Assembly: GCA_001897755.1 (NCBI GenBank)
Contig: MKUJ01000003.1
Coordinates: 31,754 to 95,753 of the forward strand
DNA: 64,000 nt
Direction of reading: 5' to 3'
From: Afipia sp. 64-13
GTDB lineage: Bacteria; Pseudomonadota; Alphaproteobacteria; Rhizobiales; Xanthobacteraceae
The position numbers were made by a program, and so were the translations under genes. The notes under the pieces are model-generated. The model worked only from the letters and a program-made list of their open reading frames with translations, was not told where the DNA came from and did no database searches. This document shows positions 54,342 through 62,272 of this stretch, piece after piece; the stretch's first letter is position 1, and the number at the start of each line of letters is the position of its first letter.

Positions 54342-54764
54342 AGCCCGTTCGGCCTGCAGATAATCCACGATCTGCTGCAGGTACGAGCCCATCACAGGCC
54401 GACGAAGCAGATCGATCGCGGCCGCGTCGGAGAATTCGAAGATCTTCGCCTCGATCTTGACAGGCGTCCACGTCACGATGCGCGACACCACCCACTCGAT
54501 CGAACCGGTCGCCGCCTCTTCCGGCGACTGCTCATCCGCCTTGTATTTGCGACCGTTGACTTGGGCGGCCTCAATGCGGGCTTTCTTCTGCAGGTATTCG
54601 CGGTCCTTCCGCTCCTTATAAGCGAGCGTTTTCGGGTGGTTCGGGCCCGCGAGGGTAATTACCCAGCCGGTCGGGGTATTGGTGCCCGGTTTCAGGACGA
54701 CGAGGTCGGCCGTGTCGGCAGGCAGATCCAAGGTGAGATCGGCAACCATGGTGGGATCAGTCAT
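54315..54764 (-). CDS. Phage tail assembly chaperone G
   Basis: 149 residues: MTDPTMVADLTLDLPADTAD at the start, then KTLAYKERKDREYLQKKARI and WVVSRIVTWTPVKIEAKIFE. Lambda G and the G-T fusion bind the tape measure and recruit tail tube protein. The end overlaps the T frame by about 30 codons in the minus one frame. Confidence 0.85.
   Translation of the reverse strand: MTDPTMVADLTLDLPADTADLVVLKPGTNTPTGWVITLAGPNHPKTLAYKERKDREYLQKKARIEAAQVNGRKYKADEQSPEEAATGSIEWVVSRIVTWTPVKIEAKIFEFSDAAAIDLLRRPVMGSYLQQIVDYLQAERAFMPSSATN
54338..54345 (-). other. Candidate -1 ribosomal frameshift site in G
   Basis: In the G frame the codons are CGG GCT TTT ATG; slipping one base back on the TTTT run gives TAT GCC GAG, which is the T frame. 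It is not a perfect X-XXY-YYZ heptamer, so the exact slip point is tentative. It lies eight codons before the G stop. Confidence 0.5.
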
Positions 54765-54787
54765 TATAGTAGCCTTTCCGCGACCGT

Positions 54788-56017
54788 TCAGGCCGCCGTC
54801 GTCTGGAATTCGATCATCGAGTTGTTGCCGGTCGCCGAGGTGTCGATGCCAACCAGTGCCGGCGGGATCTGGATGGTCTGCGTGCGGCCGCCCCCCTGCT
54901 TTGACAGCGCCGACGGATCGACGCCGCCCAGCGTGAGATTCGGGACAACGATCGACATGAAGTCTTTCGGTTCCGCCTCGTTATCGACGGCGAGGATATG
55001 GAGTTGCAGTTGCGTCTCGTCGATAAAGTCCGATAGGACGTCGAGGCTCTTGCGCAGCATGGTGATGTTCGCAGACACCTGCAGCGATCCGGGAAACACG
55101 TCCGGCGCATACTTGATGGCGCCGGAACCGAATGTGTCGGGGGCTGACGGCTGAATATCCATGGTGAGATCAAGCGACGTAAGTTCGACCAGATCTTCGT
55201 CCCGGAAACGGATCGTCGCATCGACAACTGCCATCGGCGCTCCGGTTGTCTCGACCGGAGCGTCAAAGTAGGGGGATTCCGCAGGCGGCAACGCCTCCAG
55301 GCGGCCCGTGCCAACGCCGCCGGGATCGAGGGTGAGTATGCCGTTGGGCGCCATCGTCAGCTTGGCTGAACCCCAGACGAAATCAGTGAGCAGCGTGGAC
55401 TGGTCGATGTCCCCTTCATACTCCTCGACGGTGAAATAGCGGGCGATACGGTTCGCCGGGTTGCTGAGGATCTTGCCCGGCCGGATAATGGTCGCACCGA
55501 CATCGGCCACAGCATCGACCGTAAGGGTCTCGGCCACAGTGATCGTATTTGCCGACAAACCGGTCACACGCAGATTGCGGCCGTTGTTCGCGGCCGTCGC
55601 CGCGCCCGACAGGCGAATGATATTGCCGTTGCGGATACCAAGGGCGATTGGATTGCCCATCGTGAGAACAATGGTGTGCGCGGTCGTCGTCATCGAGGTG
55701 AAGTCCGCCGCGTCAAGTTCCAGCGGCACCGCGTTCCATGTGCCACGCATGATCGCCTCGATGATCGGATCATGCGACCCCAGCGACAACTCGGCAGCGT
55801 AATCACCTGTCGTTTTCTGAATGCCGTGGCGGCCGCGTACCGACAAGCCGTCCTTGCGGATTTCGTTGGAGACAGTGGATGCCTTGGAAAGCTTGGCGCC
55901 CGGACCGCCGGCACTGCGAAGAACCTTCGCCGCGCCATTGCTCGCTGCCCTGGCGCCAAGGTTCGCCTGCACGCAATAGGCGATGCGAGCGTTGGTGTTA
56001 CTCTGATAGTTCGTCAT
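54788..56017 (-). CDS. Phage major tail tube protein
   Basis: 409 residues, beta-rich: MTNYQSNTNARIAYCVQANL, RDGLSVRG-type and LTSLDLTMDIQPSAPDTFGS, SLQVSANITMLRKSLDVL. It is the V gene by position. The length exceeds that of lambda V (about 246), so it probably has an added Ig-like or decoration domain in the region 140-210 (NTITVAETLTVDAVADVG). Confidence 0.85.
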   Translation of the reverse strand: MTNYQSNTNARIAYCVQANLGARAASNGAAKVLRSAGGPGAKLSKASTVSNEIRKDGLSVRGRHGIQKTTGDYAAELSLGSHDPIIEAIMRGTWNAVPLELDAADFTSMTTTAHTIVLTMGNPIALGIRNGNIIRLSGAATAANNGRNLRVTGLSANTITVAETLTVDAVADVGATIIRPGKILSNPANRIARYFTVEEYEGDIDQSTLLTDFVWGSAKLTMAPNGILTLDPGGVGTGRLEALPPAESPYFDAPVETTGAPMAVVDATIRFRDEDLVELTSLDLTMDIQPSAPDTFGSGAIKYAPDVFPGSLQVSANITMLRKSLDVLSDFIDETQLQLHILAVDNEAEPKDFMSIVVPNLTLGGVDPSALSKQGGGRTQTIQIPPALVGIDTSATGNNSMIEFQTTAA

Positions 56018-56044
56018 GTCAGCGCCTCTCTGCGGCCGAGACCG

Positions 56045-56494
56045 CTATTTGCGGAAATAGAATTCGAAGGGAATGGTGGTGGTGACGCGAAACACGTTGC
56101 CGTTCTCGGCATCGGGACCACCCCCATCGCAAACCGGCGCCAGGCAGACGACCTTTGCGCCGGCGCCATCCTGATAGAGGGTCGCGGCCCGAAACTTCTC
56201 GCCCGCGGCTTCAGCCAAGTCGATCGCCCTCACCGAACCCTCGCCAAGCGGACAAAAGATGCTGATGAAGATATTACCGCGTGTGAGCCAGACATGATCG
56301 CCGGGAAGCCCAGCGCCTCGAAGATCCGAGGCTGACGCAAGAACATCAAAGTAGGCCCACGGCACCGGCGCGCCATCGACCTGCGGCGGCCAGACCCCGC
56401 CCGGCCGCTCGCCATTCGGATAAGCGATCGGGGTGAGCCATCCCGCCGCGAAGCGCGCGCGCATCGCTGCGACGGCGCCGCCGAACGTGGCCAT
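56045..56494 (-). CDS. Phage tail terminator protein (U-like)
   Basis: 149 residues: ATFGGAVAAMRARFAAGWLT, PYAYFDVL-type region (VPWAYFDVLASASDLRGAG), and a beta-rich C-terminus (VFRVTTTIPFEFYFRK). By size and place (between Z and V) it caps the tail tube. Sequence similarity to known gpU is not verified. Confidence 0.72.
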   Translation of the reverse strand: MATFGGAVAAMRARFAAGWLTPIAYPNGERPGGVWPPQVDGAPVPWAYFDVLASASDLRGAGLPGDHVWLTRGNIFISIFCPLGEGSVRAIDLAEAAGEKFRAATLYQDGAGAKVVCLAPVCDGGGPDAENGNVFRVTTTIPFEFYFRK

Positions 56495-56497
56495 GCG

Positions 56498-57175
56498 CTA
56501 TCGTCCCCTGATCTCGATTGCAGGCTGCCGCCGAAGCCATTCGGAACGAACCGCAACCGACATTTTTCGGCCTTGACGCATCATCCCGGTCGTGTCGCTC
56601 CACCTCCGGATGCCGCCGAAGTTGATCGGCATATAGACAAACTTGATGCTGGCCTGATTTCCAAACCGACCATCGACGATTTGCGCCGAAGCCTCATAGA
56701 CGCCGCTCGGCACACTCAGATTCATTCCGCCGACTTCGATCTTGCGCGAGTACGGTACCGGGTTGCTGATGTGGATGATGTCGCCGGGCCGCCAGTCTCG
56801 CGCATTGGAGACCATGCGACCATTCAGGAAAACCAAGTGATTGTCCCGATAGAGACCCGGATGACGGTCTCCAGCGCCGCCGATCGGCGATCTCTCGCGC
56901 AGTGTCTTCAGCGCGAAGGCAATAATGTCCTCGACATATGAATACCGATAGCGGATGACGGTCCGTGCCCGATGCGCGCGCTGGATGGCACGCGCAACCT
57001 GCACCACCTGCAACACAAGATCGGTCGCGACAATCACATCATCGACCGTGACCACAACCGAGCTTGGCCGGTTCGCGACCACAACCTCTTGATGCCTGGC
57101 CTGGACAGCCATGGCGACCTGCAACCGCGCCGCATCGATCGCCCTTGCCGTCGCGACCCGAAACTGATCGTCCAT
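56498..57175 (-). CDS. Phage tail completion / minor tail protein (Z-like)
   Basis: 225 residues, N-terminal helices (MDDQFRVATARAIDAARLQV), a basic middle (AIQRAHRARTVIRYRYSYVE) and a beta-rich C-terminus with LVFLNGRMVSNARDWRPGDI. It overlaps the upstream connector gene by one base (TGATG). Assignment rests on order relative to U and V. Confidence 0.7.
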   Translation of the reverse strand: MDDQFRVATARAIDAARLQVAMAVQARHQEVVVANRPSSVVVTVDDVIVATDLVLQVVQVARAIQRAHRARTVIRYRYSYVEDIIAFALKTLRERSPIGGAGDRHPGLYRDNHLVFLNGRMVSNARDWRPGDIIHISNPVPYSRKIEVGGMNLSVPSGVYEASAQIVDGRFGNQASIKFVYMPINFGGIRRWSDTTGMMRQGRKMSVAVRSEWLRRQPAIEIRGR

Positions 57176-57519
57176 CAGCCCGCGACCTGAAGATCGAGCC
57201 CGATCAATATGCCGGCGATGCGCCGTGTGTTGTCATCGATGGCCTTGATGGCGCACTCGCGGTCCCGAATAACGACCTTGTCCGACACCGTTAAAGGCAG
57301 CAGCACAGCGACATCATCTGCAAGGACAATCACCCGCCGGTCACCCTGCGCGATCGAGCCAATGAGGTCCTTTGGCTGATATCCCATCACTCTCGCGCGG
57401 GTCGCAACGTCCTGCGCCGCCCGATCGGGTCCAGCGCCGACGTAGCGGCGCACGGTCACATCCTCCCCGATCTCCCGAAGGAACGACACGAGCTGAGACT
57501 TGGCCTGATCTGGCGTCAC
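57175..57519 (-). CDS. Phage head-tail joining protein
   Basis: 114 residues, small beta-barrel-like: DVTVRRYVGAGPDRAAQDVA, then DDVAVLLPLTVSDKVVIRDR. GTG at 57519 overlaps the connector stop (GTGA) with GGAGG seven bases upstream. It takes the FII-like place between capsid connectors and tail genes. Confidence 0.7.
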   Translation of the reverse strand: MTPDQAKSQLVSFLREIGEDVTVRRYVGAGPDRAAQDVATRARVMGYQPKDLIGSIAQGDRRVIVLADDVAVLLPLTVSDKVVIRDRECAIKAIDDNTRRIAGILIGLDLQVAG

Positions 57520-58142
57520 GACCAAGCCTCCGAGAGCAGAAGCCGCTGAACGTTGTCTGGCAGAAGCGAAGCGGCGGCCGGATTGACGGCCAACGCCCTT
57601 TCACCGATGCCGACCACCATGTCGCGGCCGACGAATGGGCTTTGCTCGCCCAGCGAATAGTCGTGCCGAACAGCCATCAAGATTGCGGTCTTGACGTTGG
57701 CGGGCACGTCCGCGACGGCCGTCCCGACGTCAAAGCGGATCACGATCGGTTCGGACGCGTACTGAAAAACCAACGGCCACATGGCGCTGAAGGCGGGAAA
57801 CAACTCGACTGTCGGGCCGCTCGTTCGGACAACATAACGCGCCTCGTCTAGAACCGTGGCGGCTTGGGTGGCCCAATCCACATAGGTAATCGACACAACG
57901 CCGTCCGACACCACCGGCGCGATGGGGAGCCGGATGACCGGCTCCCATCTGTTGAGGACGAGTTCGACCGTCTGCTTGACAAACATCCGCTGGACAAGAG
58001 CCTCGGCGCCGCGCGTGGCCGAGCTGATCAGAAGCTTGATCAGATCGTCTTTGCTTGCATCGCCCGCCGAAATGCCGAGTTGGGCCTTGGCCGAGGCAAG
58101 GTCAACCGGCTCCGATACAGCGGGGGTTACCGCGCGCAGCAT
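57516..58142 (-). CDS. Phage head-tail connector (gp6-like adaptor)
   Basis: 208 residues: VSEPVDLASAKAQLGISAGD at the start, then DDLIKLLISSATRGAEALVQ and VKTAILMAVRHDYSLGEQSP. The alpha-helical adaptor fold of HK97 gp6 fits. I use the ATG at 58142; the longer frame overlaps the preceding gene. Confidence 0.8.
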   Translation of the reverse strand: MLRAVTPAVSEPVDLASAKAQLGISAGDASKDDLIKLLISSATRGAEALVQRMFVKQTVELVLNRWEPVIRLPIAPVVSDGVVSITYVDWATQAATVLDEARYVVRTSGPTVELFPAFSAMWPLVFQYASEPIVIRFDVGTAVADVPANVKTAILMAVRHDYSLGEQSPFVGRDMVVGIGERALAVNPAAASLLPDNVQRLLLSEAWS

Positions 58143-58147
58143 GAGGA

Positions 58148-58603
58148 TCAGACCGTCTGCGCCTGGGATGCAGCCTTGTTGCCAACATCGGATGCAAAGC
58201 CATAACGCGGATCGAAACCCATCACCATGCCATCGATCAACGATGCTGCGACCGCAGGCGTGATCGTCAGACGAAACCACTTGAAGCCACCAGCGAAGTC
58301 GAGATCTTCCTGTTTCAGGTTGATCACGGCCTGCTTGCTGTCATCGTTATTGGCCTTGGTGAGTTGCATGATCGCCTTGCCGGCGACATCCTTGACGACA
58401 TCGCTGCCATCAAACTTGTTCGCCTGCTCCAGTTTTGCGTCCACCGTGGCATTCGCTCCGAGAGCGCCGACTCCGATCTTAGCCAGATAGTTGTGGAAAG
58501 TGGCGGCGTCGATCCAGCCTGTGGATTTGGCAGCGGCGGACGACTGCGCATCGATCGCACCGACGATCGCCGCGCGCTGAGACGGCTTGAGATTGACCTG
58601 CAT
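58148..58603 (-). CDS. Phage protein between capsid and connector, function unknown
   Basis: 151 residues: MQVNLKPSQRAAIVGAIDAQ, DVAGKAIMQLTKANNDDSKQ and FKWFRLTITPAVAASLIDGM. No domain is recognised; its place suggests a head decoration or completion protein. The start is the second of two close ATGs, which gives AAGGA proper spacing. Confidence 0.7.
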   Translation of the reverse strand: MQVNLKPSQRAAIVGAIDAQSSAAAKSTGWIDAATFHNYLAKIGVGALGANATVDAKLEQANKFDGSDVVKDVAGKAIMQLTKANNDDSKQAVINLKQEDLDFAGGFKWFRLTITPAVAASLIDGMVMGFDPRYGFASDVGNKAASQAQTV

Positions 58604-58665
58604 GGTCATGATCCTTGTTTGTGAGGAAAAGTTGGGAATGGCCGGAAATCGTCCGGCCATTCGGC

Positions 58666-59976
58666 TCAGCGCGCCTCGAGAGCAACGAAATGCGACTTGG
58701 TGCTGGCTCCCTTCGCCGGAGCAACCGGCTTCGAGAGATAGGGCTGACCGCCGAGGCGGAAGATCCAGCGGAAGGCCTGAATGTTATAGTCGAAGAACAG
58801 ATGGATCGAGGCCGCGAAGTCGATCCCGCCGCCCGACTTGGTGGCGCGAGCGTAACCGGAGAGATCAACCGCCATGATATCGCCGAGATCGCCCAGCGTG
58901 GACGAATGCTCGTTGAAGATCATCGGACGGCCAAGGAAGACACCGCCATCCGGTGCGCCGGCGAGCGGCTGATTGAGCGGCAGCCACGCAGGCACATTGC
59001 CGATCGTCAACTGACCGAGCTGCGGCAAGGTGTCGGAGTTTGCGAGCCACATCGGTCGGCCGCCCATCCGCAACAAGCGGGAATACATCTTCAGGACGTT
59101 CGGCACGGTGATGGTATCGGCCGCCTGCCCCCCTTCCTTAGCGACCGTGACCATCGCCGCCGAGTTCATGAAGCCGAGCGGCTTGCCGTTGCCGTCGCCG
59201 GTCATGACCGCCTCGAACGCCTTCCAGCGGATGGCATTGGCAGCCTGCACGGTGATGCGATTCTGGAGGCGCGGCGCGTCATCGAGCACTTCCTGCGTCG
59301 CCAGCACGAAGGCATAGAGCTCATGGAGCTGCATGACGGTCGGCGTCAACGTCGCCTTGGAAGCGACCATCTGCGAGCCTTCGGCGCGCCAGTAAGCCTG
59401 GACGCCGGAGGCTCCCCATGGGGTGGTCTCATCTTTGATGATGCCAACAGTATTGCCGCTGGTCGGCTCCGGATTGCAGAAGCCGAGCAGATTGCCATCA
59501 TCGAACACCATCGACCAGATCTGTTCGCGGAATTCGGTCGGCACAAGGATGCCCTCGCCGCCCGAACCCTGATTCTGCTGGTAGTTGGTCGGCGCGGCGC
59601 CGAGGCGCGGATCCATCTGACCATTGACCTGGAAGTTACGGACGCTGACCGCAAACTCCGCCAGATTGTGAAAGCCGCCGGTACGCTCGGGGTTGAGATC
59701 GTTCACCACAGTGGCGCGCGCGGGCCCGCCGAGCGAGGACGTCCCGAACAGCGTCGCGCGGCGGACCGCCTTCTCTTCGGCGGCGATCTGCTGGTCGAGA
59801 TCGGCAACCTCCTTTTCGATGGAATCGACTTCCGCCTCGAGGGTCGCGATCTGCGTCTTCTCGGCATCCGTCGCATTGTTCTTGCCGAGCAGCGCATTGA
59901 GCTCGTCGAGCGTGGTTTTGCCGGCCTTGGCCTTGTCGGCGCGGGCTTGGCGCAGTTTCTTAAGATCCTTTTTCAT
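58666..59976 (-). CDS. Phage major capsid protein, HK97 fold
   Basis: 436 residues. An N-terminal coiled coil (about 1-75, KTQIATLEAEVDSIEKEVAD) acts as a built-in scaffold that the protease removes. The HK97 fold follows: SGGEGILVPTEFREQIWSMV, AYWRAEGSQMV, ELYAFVLATQEVLDDAPRLQ, MTGDGNGKPLGFMN, FLGRPMIFNEH and the C-terminal FRWIFRLGGQPYL. It shares its fold with the encapsulin at 19870-20676, although the sequences are unrelated at a glance. Confidence 0.93.
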   Translation of the reverse strand: MKKDLKKLRQARADKAKAGKTTLDELNALLGKNNATDAEKTQIATLEAEVDSIEKEVADLDQQIAAEEKAVRRATLFGTSSLGGPARATVVNDLNPERTGGFHNLAEFAVSVRNFQVNGQMDPRLGAAPTNYQQNQGSGGEGILVPTEFREQIWSMVFDDGNLLGFCNPEPTSGNTVGIIKDETTPWGASGVQAYWRAEGSQMVASKATLTPTVMQLHELYAFVLATQEVLDDAPRLQNRITVQAANAIRWKAFEAVMTGDGNGKPLGFMNSAAMVTVAKEGGQAADTITVPNVLKMYSRLLRMGGRPMWLANSDTLPQLGQLTIGNVPAWLPLNQPLAGAPDGGVFLGRPMIFNEHSSTLGDLGDIMAVDLSGYARATKSGGGIDFAASIHLFFDYNIQAFRWIFRLGGQPYLSKPVAPAKGASTKSHFVALEAR

Positions 59977-60075
59977 GGATCAAGGTCTCCGAGTTTGTGG
60001 ATGACGCCGGACCGAGAGCCCGCACTCCCGCTGTCCGGCGACGCGGGTGGGCAACCAGAATGCTAGGTGCGGGAC

Positions 60076-60939
60076 TTAGTCGAAGACGAGCGCCGATCGG
60101 CGCCGCGATGCTGACGTACGCTGGCTGGGCTTTGGCAGCATTCCCGAAATCACGTCTCCCAAGGTCGCGACGCGATCGGCCATTCCTCGCGCAATCGCTT
60201 CGCGCGCGCCGAATACCCGCCCCTGCCCGAAATCCTCTTTCACTTTGGCCTGAGAAACCTTCCGACCGGCCGCAACTGCCTTGATGAAATCACCACCGGC
60301 GGCGTCAGCACGGGCCTGCAGAAACGCGCGAGCTTCATCCGAAAGCGGCGCAAACGGATGCGCCTCATTCTTCATTGGCGATTGCTCTGAGCGAATGATC
60401 GTCAGCTTGAGCCCGATCTGATCGAGCCAGCCAGAGATGTCCTGATGGATCATCATGGCGCCGATCGAGCCGACATCGGCAGACGGCGTCATCACGATCT
60501 CGGACGCCTGAGACGCGATCCAGTAAGCAGCGCTTGCGGCCAACGTGTTGACGACAGCAACGACCGGCTTTTTGCTGGCGAGGCTGGCCACGGCAGAGGC
60601 AGCTTCCGGCGTGTAGGCAACCGTGCCCCCGGGACTGTCGATATCGACGATCGCGCTGGCCACGTCGGGATCACTTTCAGCGCGCGAGGCCATTTCTGCA
60701 ATCGCCGCGAGGCTCGATCCGTACCAGCTACCCCGCGGCGTCAGCCCGCCGTAGACCCCGATCAGCGCAATTTTGGTTGGCTGAGCGACGGATGTGGCGG
60801 CCGCCGCAAGCTGTGCTTCGCGCGTATCGATAGCCCGGAAGCCGCCGGCTATGGAATTGAGGTCCATTGCAACAACCGGATCGATTCCCGTGATCTGCGC
60901 GATAACCTGCCGCAGTTCGGCGCCATTCTCATTCGCCAT
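60076..60939 (-). CDS. Phage S49-family capsid maturation protease
   Basis: 287 residues. It has the SppA/protein-C pattern AIVDIDSPGGTVAYTPEAA, nucleophile S136 in NTLAASAAYWIAS, ADVGSIGAMMIHQDIS and K190 (SPMKNEAHPF) as the general base candidate. It cleaves the delta domain of the capsid protein during maturation. The start at 60939 (MANENGAEL) overlaps the portal stop by 11 bases; the ORF extension runs into the portal gene. Confidence 0.9.
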   Translation of the reverse strand: MANENGAELRQVIAQITGIDPVVAMDLNSIAGGFRAIDTREAQLAAAATSVAQPTKIALIGVYGGLTPRGSWYGSSLAAIAEMASRAESDPDVASAIVDIDSPGGTVAYTPEAASAVASLASKKPVVAVVNTLAASAAYWIASQASEIVMTPSADVGSIGAMMIHQDISGWLDQIGLKLTIIRSEQSPMKNEAHPFAPLSDEARAFLQARADAAGGDFIKAVAAGRKVSQAKVKEDFGQGRVFGAREAIARGMADRVATLGDVISGMLPKPSQRTSASRRRSALVFD

Positions 60940-62272
60940 CGCCGTCGTCCTCATCCTTTTCGTCGTCGTCGCGGTTGGCGCGGCGCTTATCGGCGCCATC
61001 ATCGACCGCGCCGGAATCCTTGGTGAGCGGATTCTTGTATTCGTCGCCACCAGCGTCAGGGCGCGGCGGCATGTTTTCGAACCGCAAGATATCGTTAGCG
61101 GACAGCCATTCGCCTTGCCGGCCGATCAGATAGGCCTTGTAGCGGTTGAGAAGATCGCCGCGCAGCAGGCCGGCGAAGTTGAACTCGGCGAAAAGCGCGT
61201 CATCCTCATTGTCGAGCAACAGGTCACGCTCGATCGCCTGCTCGATCTCGATAGCCAGCGGGGCGAGGCAGCAGATGACGAAATCGAGCGACTGCTGCTC
61301 GATATTATTGTTGGTCGAACGCTTCAATCGTGCCGCTCGGTGCGGCGGATAGCTCCAGAGACCGAAGATCGCGGTGTCGGCGGCGTCTTCCGTTTCCAGC
61401 AGTTGTGCCTCGGCGTTTGTCACCTTGAGCGGATGGTACTCCGCGCCGTATTTAAGCAGCCTGTCGCGATGCCGGTTCCTGCCGACGCTCATGGAGCGCC
61501 AGGTATCGAGAAAATCCCGCTCCGCGTTCTTGTCCTTGAAAGTACCTGGATGTGTGATGACGCCTCCGGTGTTGCCGGAGTTCGCAAACCATATGTCGCC
61601 ATACTCATGCACCGCGATGGCGCGAGCGAACACATCTCGCGCGGAAACGAAGATCGGCTCGCCGAGAAGGCCATCTTCCTGCAAGGGGTTGCTGCGGATA
61701 TGCCAGATTTCGTCGTCGCGGTAGGTCTCCGCCTTCAGATTAGCGTCCTGCGCCAGCGTGGAAGGAGGATTGAAGGTGTAGTAGAGGTGTCCATCGATAC
61801 CGCGCTGGATGCGGGCCAGCCGGCGCGGGTGCAGCATCTCTAGGCCGCCGACGGCGTAATAGTCGCCGTTCTCATCGACCGAACCAGGTTGGATCCTGCA
61901 ATAGGCATTTCGATAGAACGATGTCCACCAGCCGATTTCCGCTATGAACTCGGCGGGTGACGCCCCATTGCCGGGACGCGCGGCGATCAGTCTGGTCACG
62001 GGATGCGCGGGAAGCGCTTCGCGCGCGCCGTTCGCGCCGCGCCGGTAGACCGAGAACGGCAACGACTTCAGCGCCGACACCAGGCCGTTCCGAACCGATT
62101 GCACCGCGCCGAGCTGACTGGTGTTGCGATCGGTGACGATGACGTTGGAGATTGCCGTCTGCCCGCCTAGAGAGTTGTTCCAAAGGCGATCGTCCATCGT
62201 ATTCTGCGGGCGACCGTCCATTGCATCCGCAACGGCACGGAAGGCCGACGAAAGTCCGCGCACAAGTCCCAT
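60929..62272 (-). CDS. Phage portal protein (HK97 family)
   Basis: 447 residues: MGLVRGLSSAFRAVADAMDG at the start, NVIVTDRNTSQLGAVQSVRN, LKSLPFSVYRRG, YRNAYCRIQ and the acidic tail DDDEKDEDDGDGE. It forms the dodecameric ring for DNA entry. The ATG at 62272 overlaps the terminase stop by one base (TGATG). Confidence 0.92.
   Translation of the reverse strand: MGLVRGLSSAFRAVADAMDGRPQNTMDDRLWNNSLGGQTAISNVIVTDRNTSQLGAVQSVRNGLVSALKSLPFSVYRRGANGAREALPAHPVTRLIAARPGNGASPAEFIAEIGWWTSFYRNAYCRIQPGSVDENGDYYAVGGLEMLHPRRLARIQRGIDGHLYYTFNPPSTLAQDANLKAETYRDDEIWHIRSNPLQEDGLLGEPIFVSARDVFARAIAVHEYGDIWFANSGNTGGVITHPGTFKDKNAERDFLDTWRSMSVGRNRHRDRLLKYGAEYHPLKVTNAEAQLLETEDAADTAIFGLWSYPPHRAARLKRSTNNNIEQQSLDFVICCLAPLAIEIEQAIERDLLLDNEDDALFAEFNFAGLLRGDLLNRYKAYLIGRQGEWLSANDILRFENMPPRPDAGGDEYKNPLTKDSGAVDDGADKRRANRDDDEKDEDDGDGE

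Noticed and set aside
58615-60066. 483-codon plus-strand frame opposite the capsid gene
   Set aside because: Shadow ORF; the capsid frame is clearly coding.
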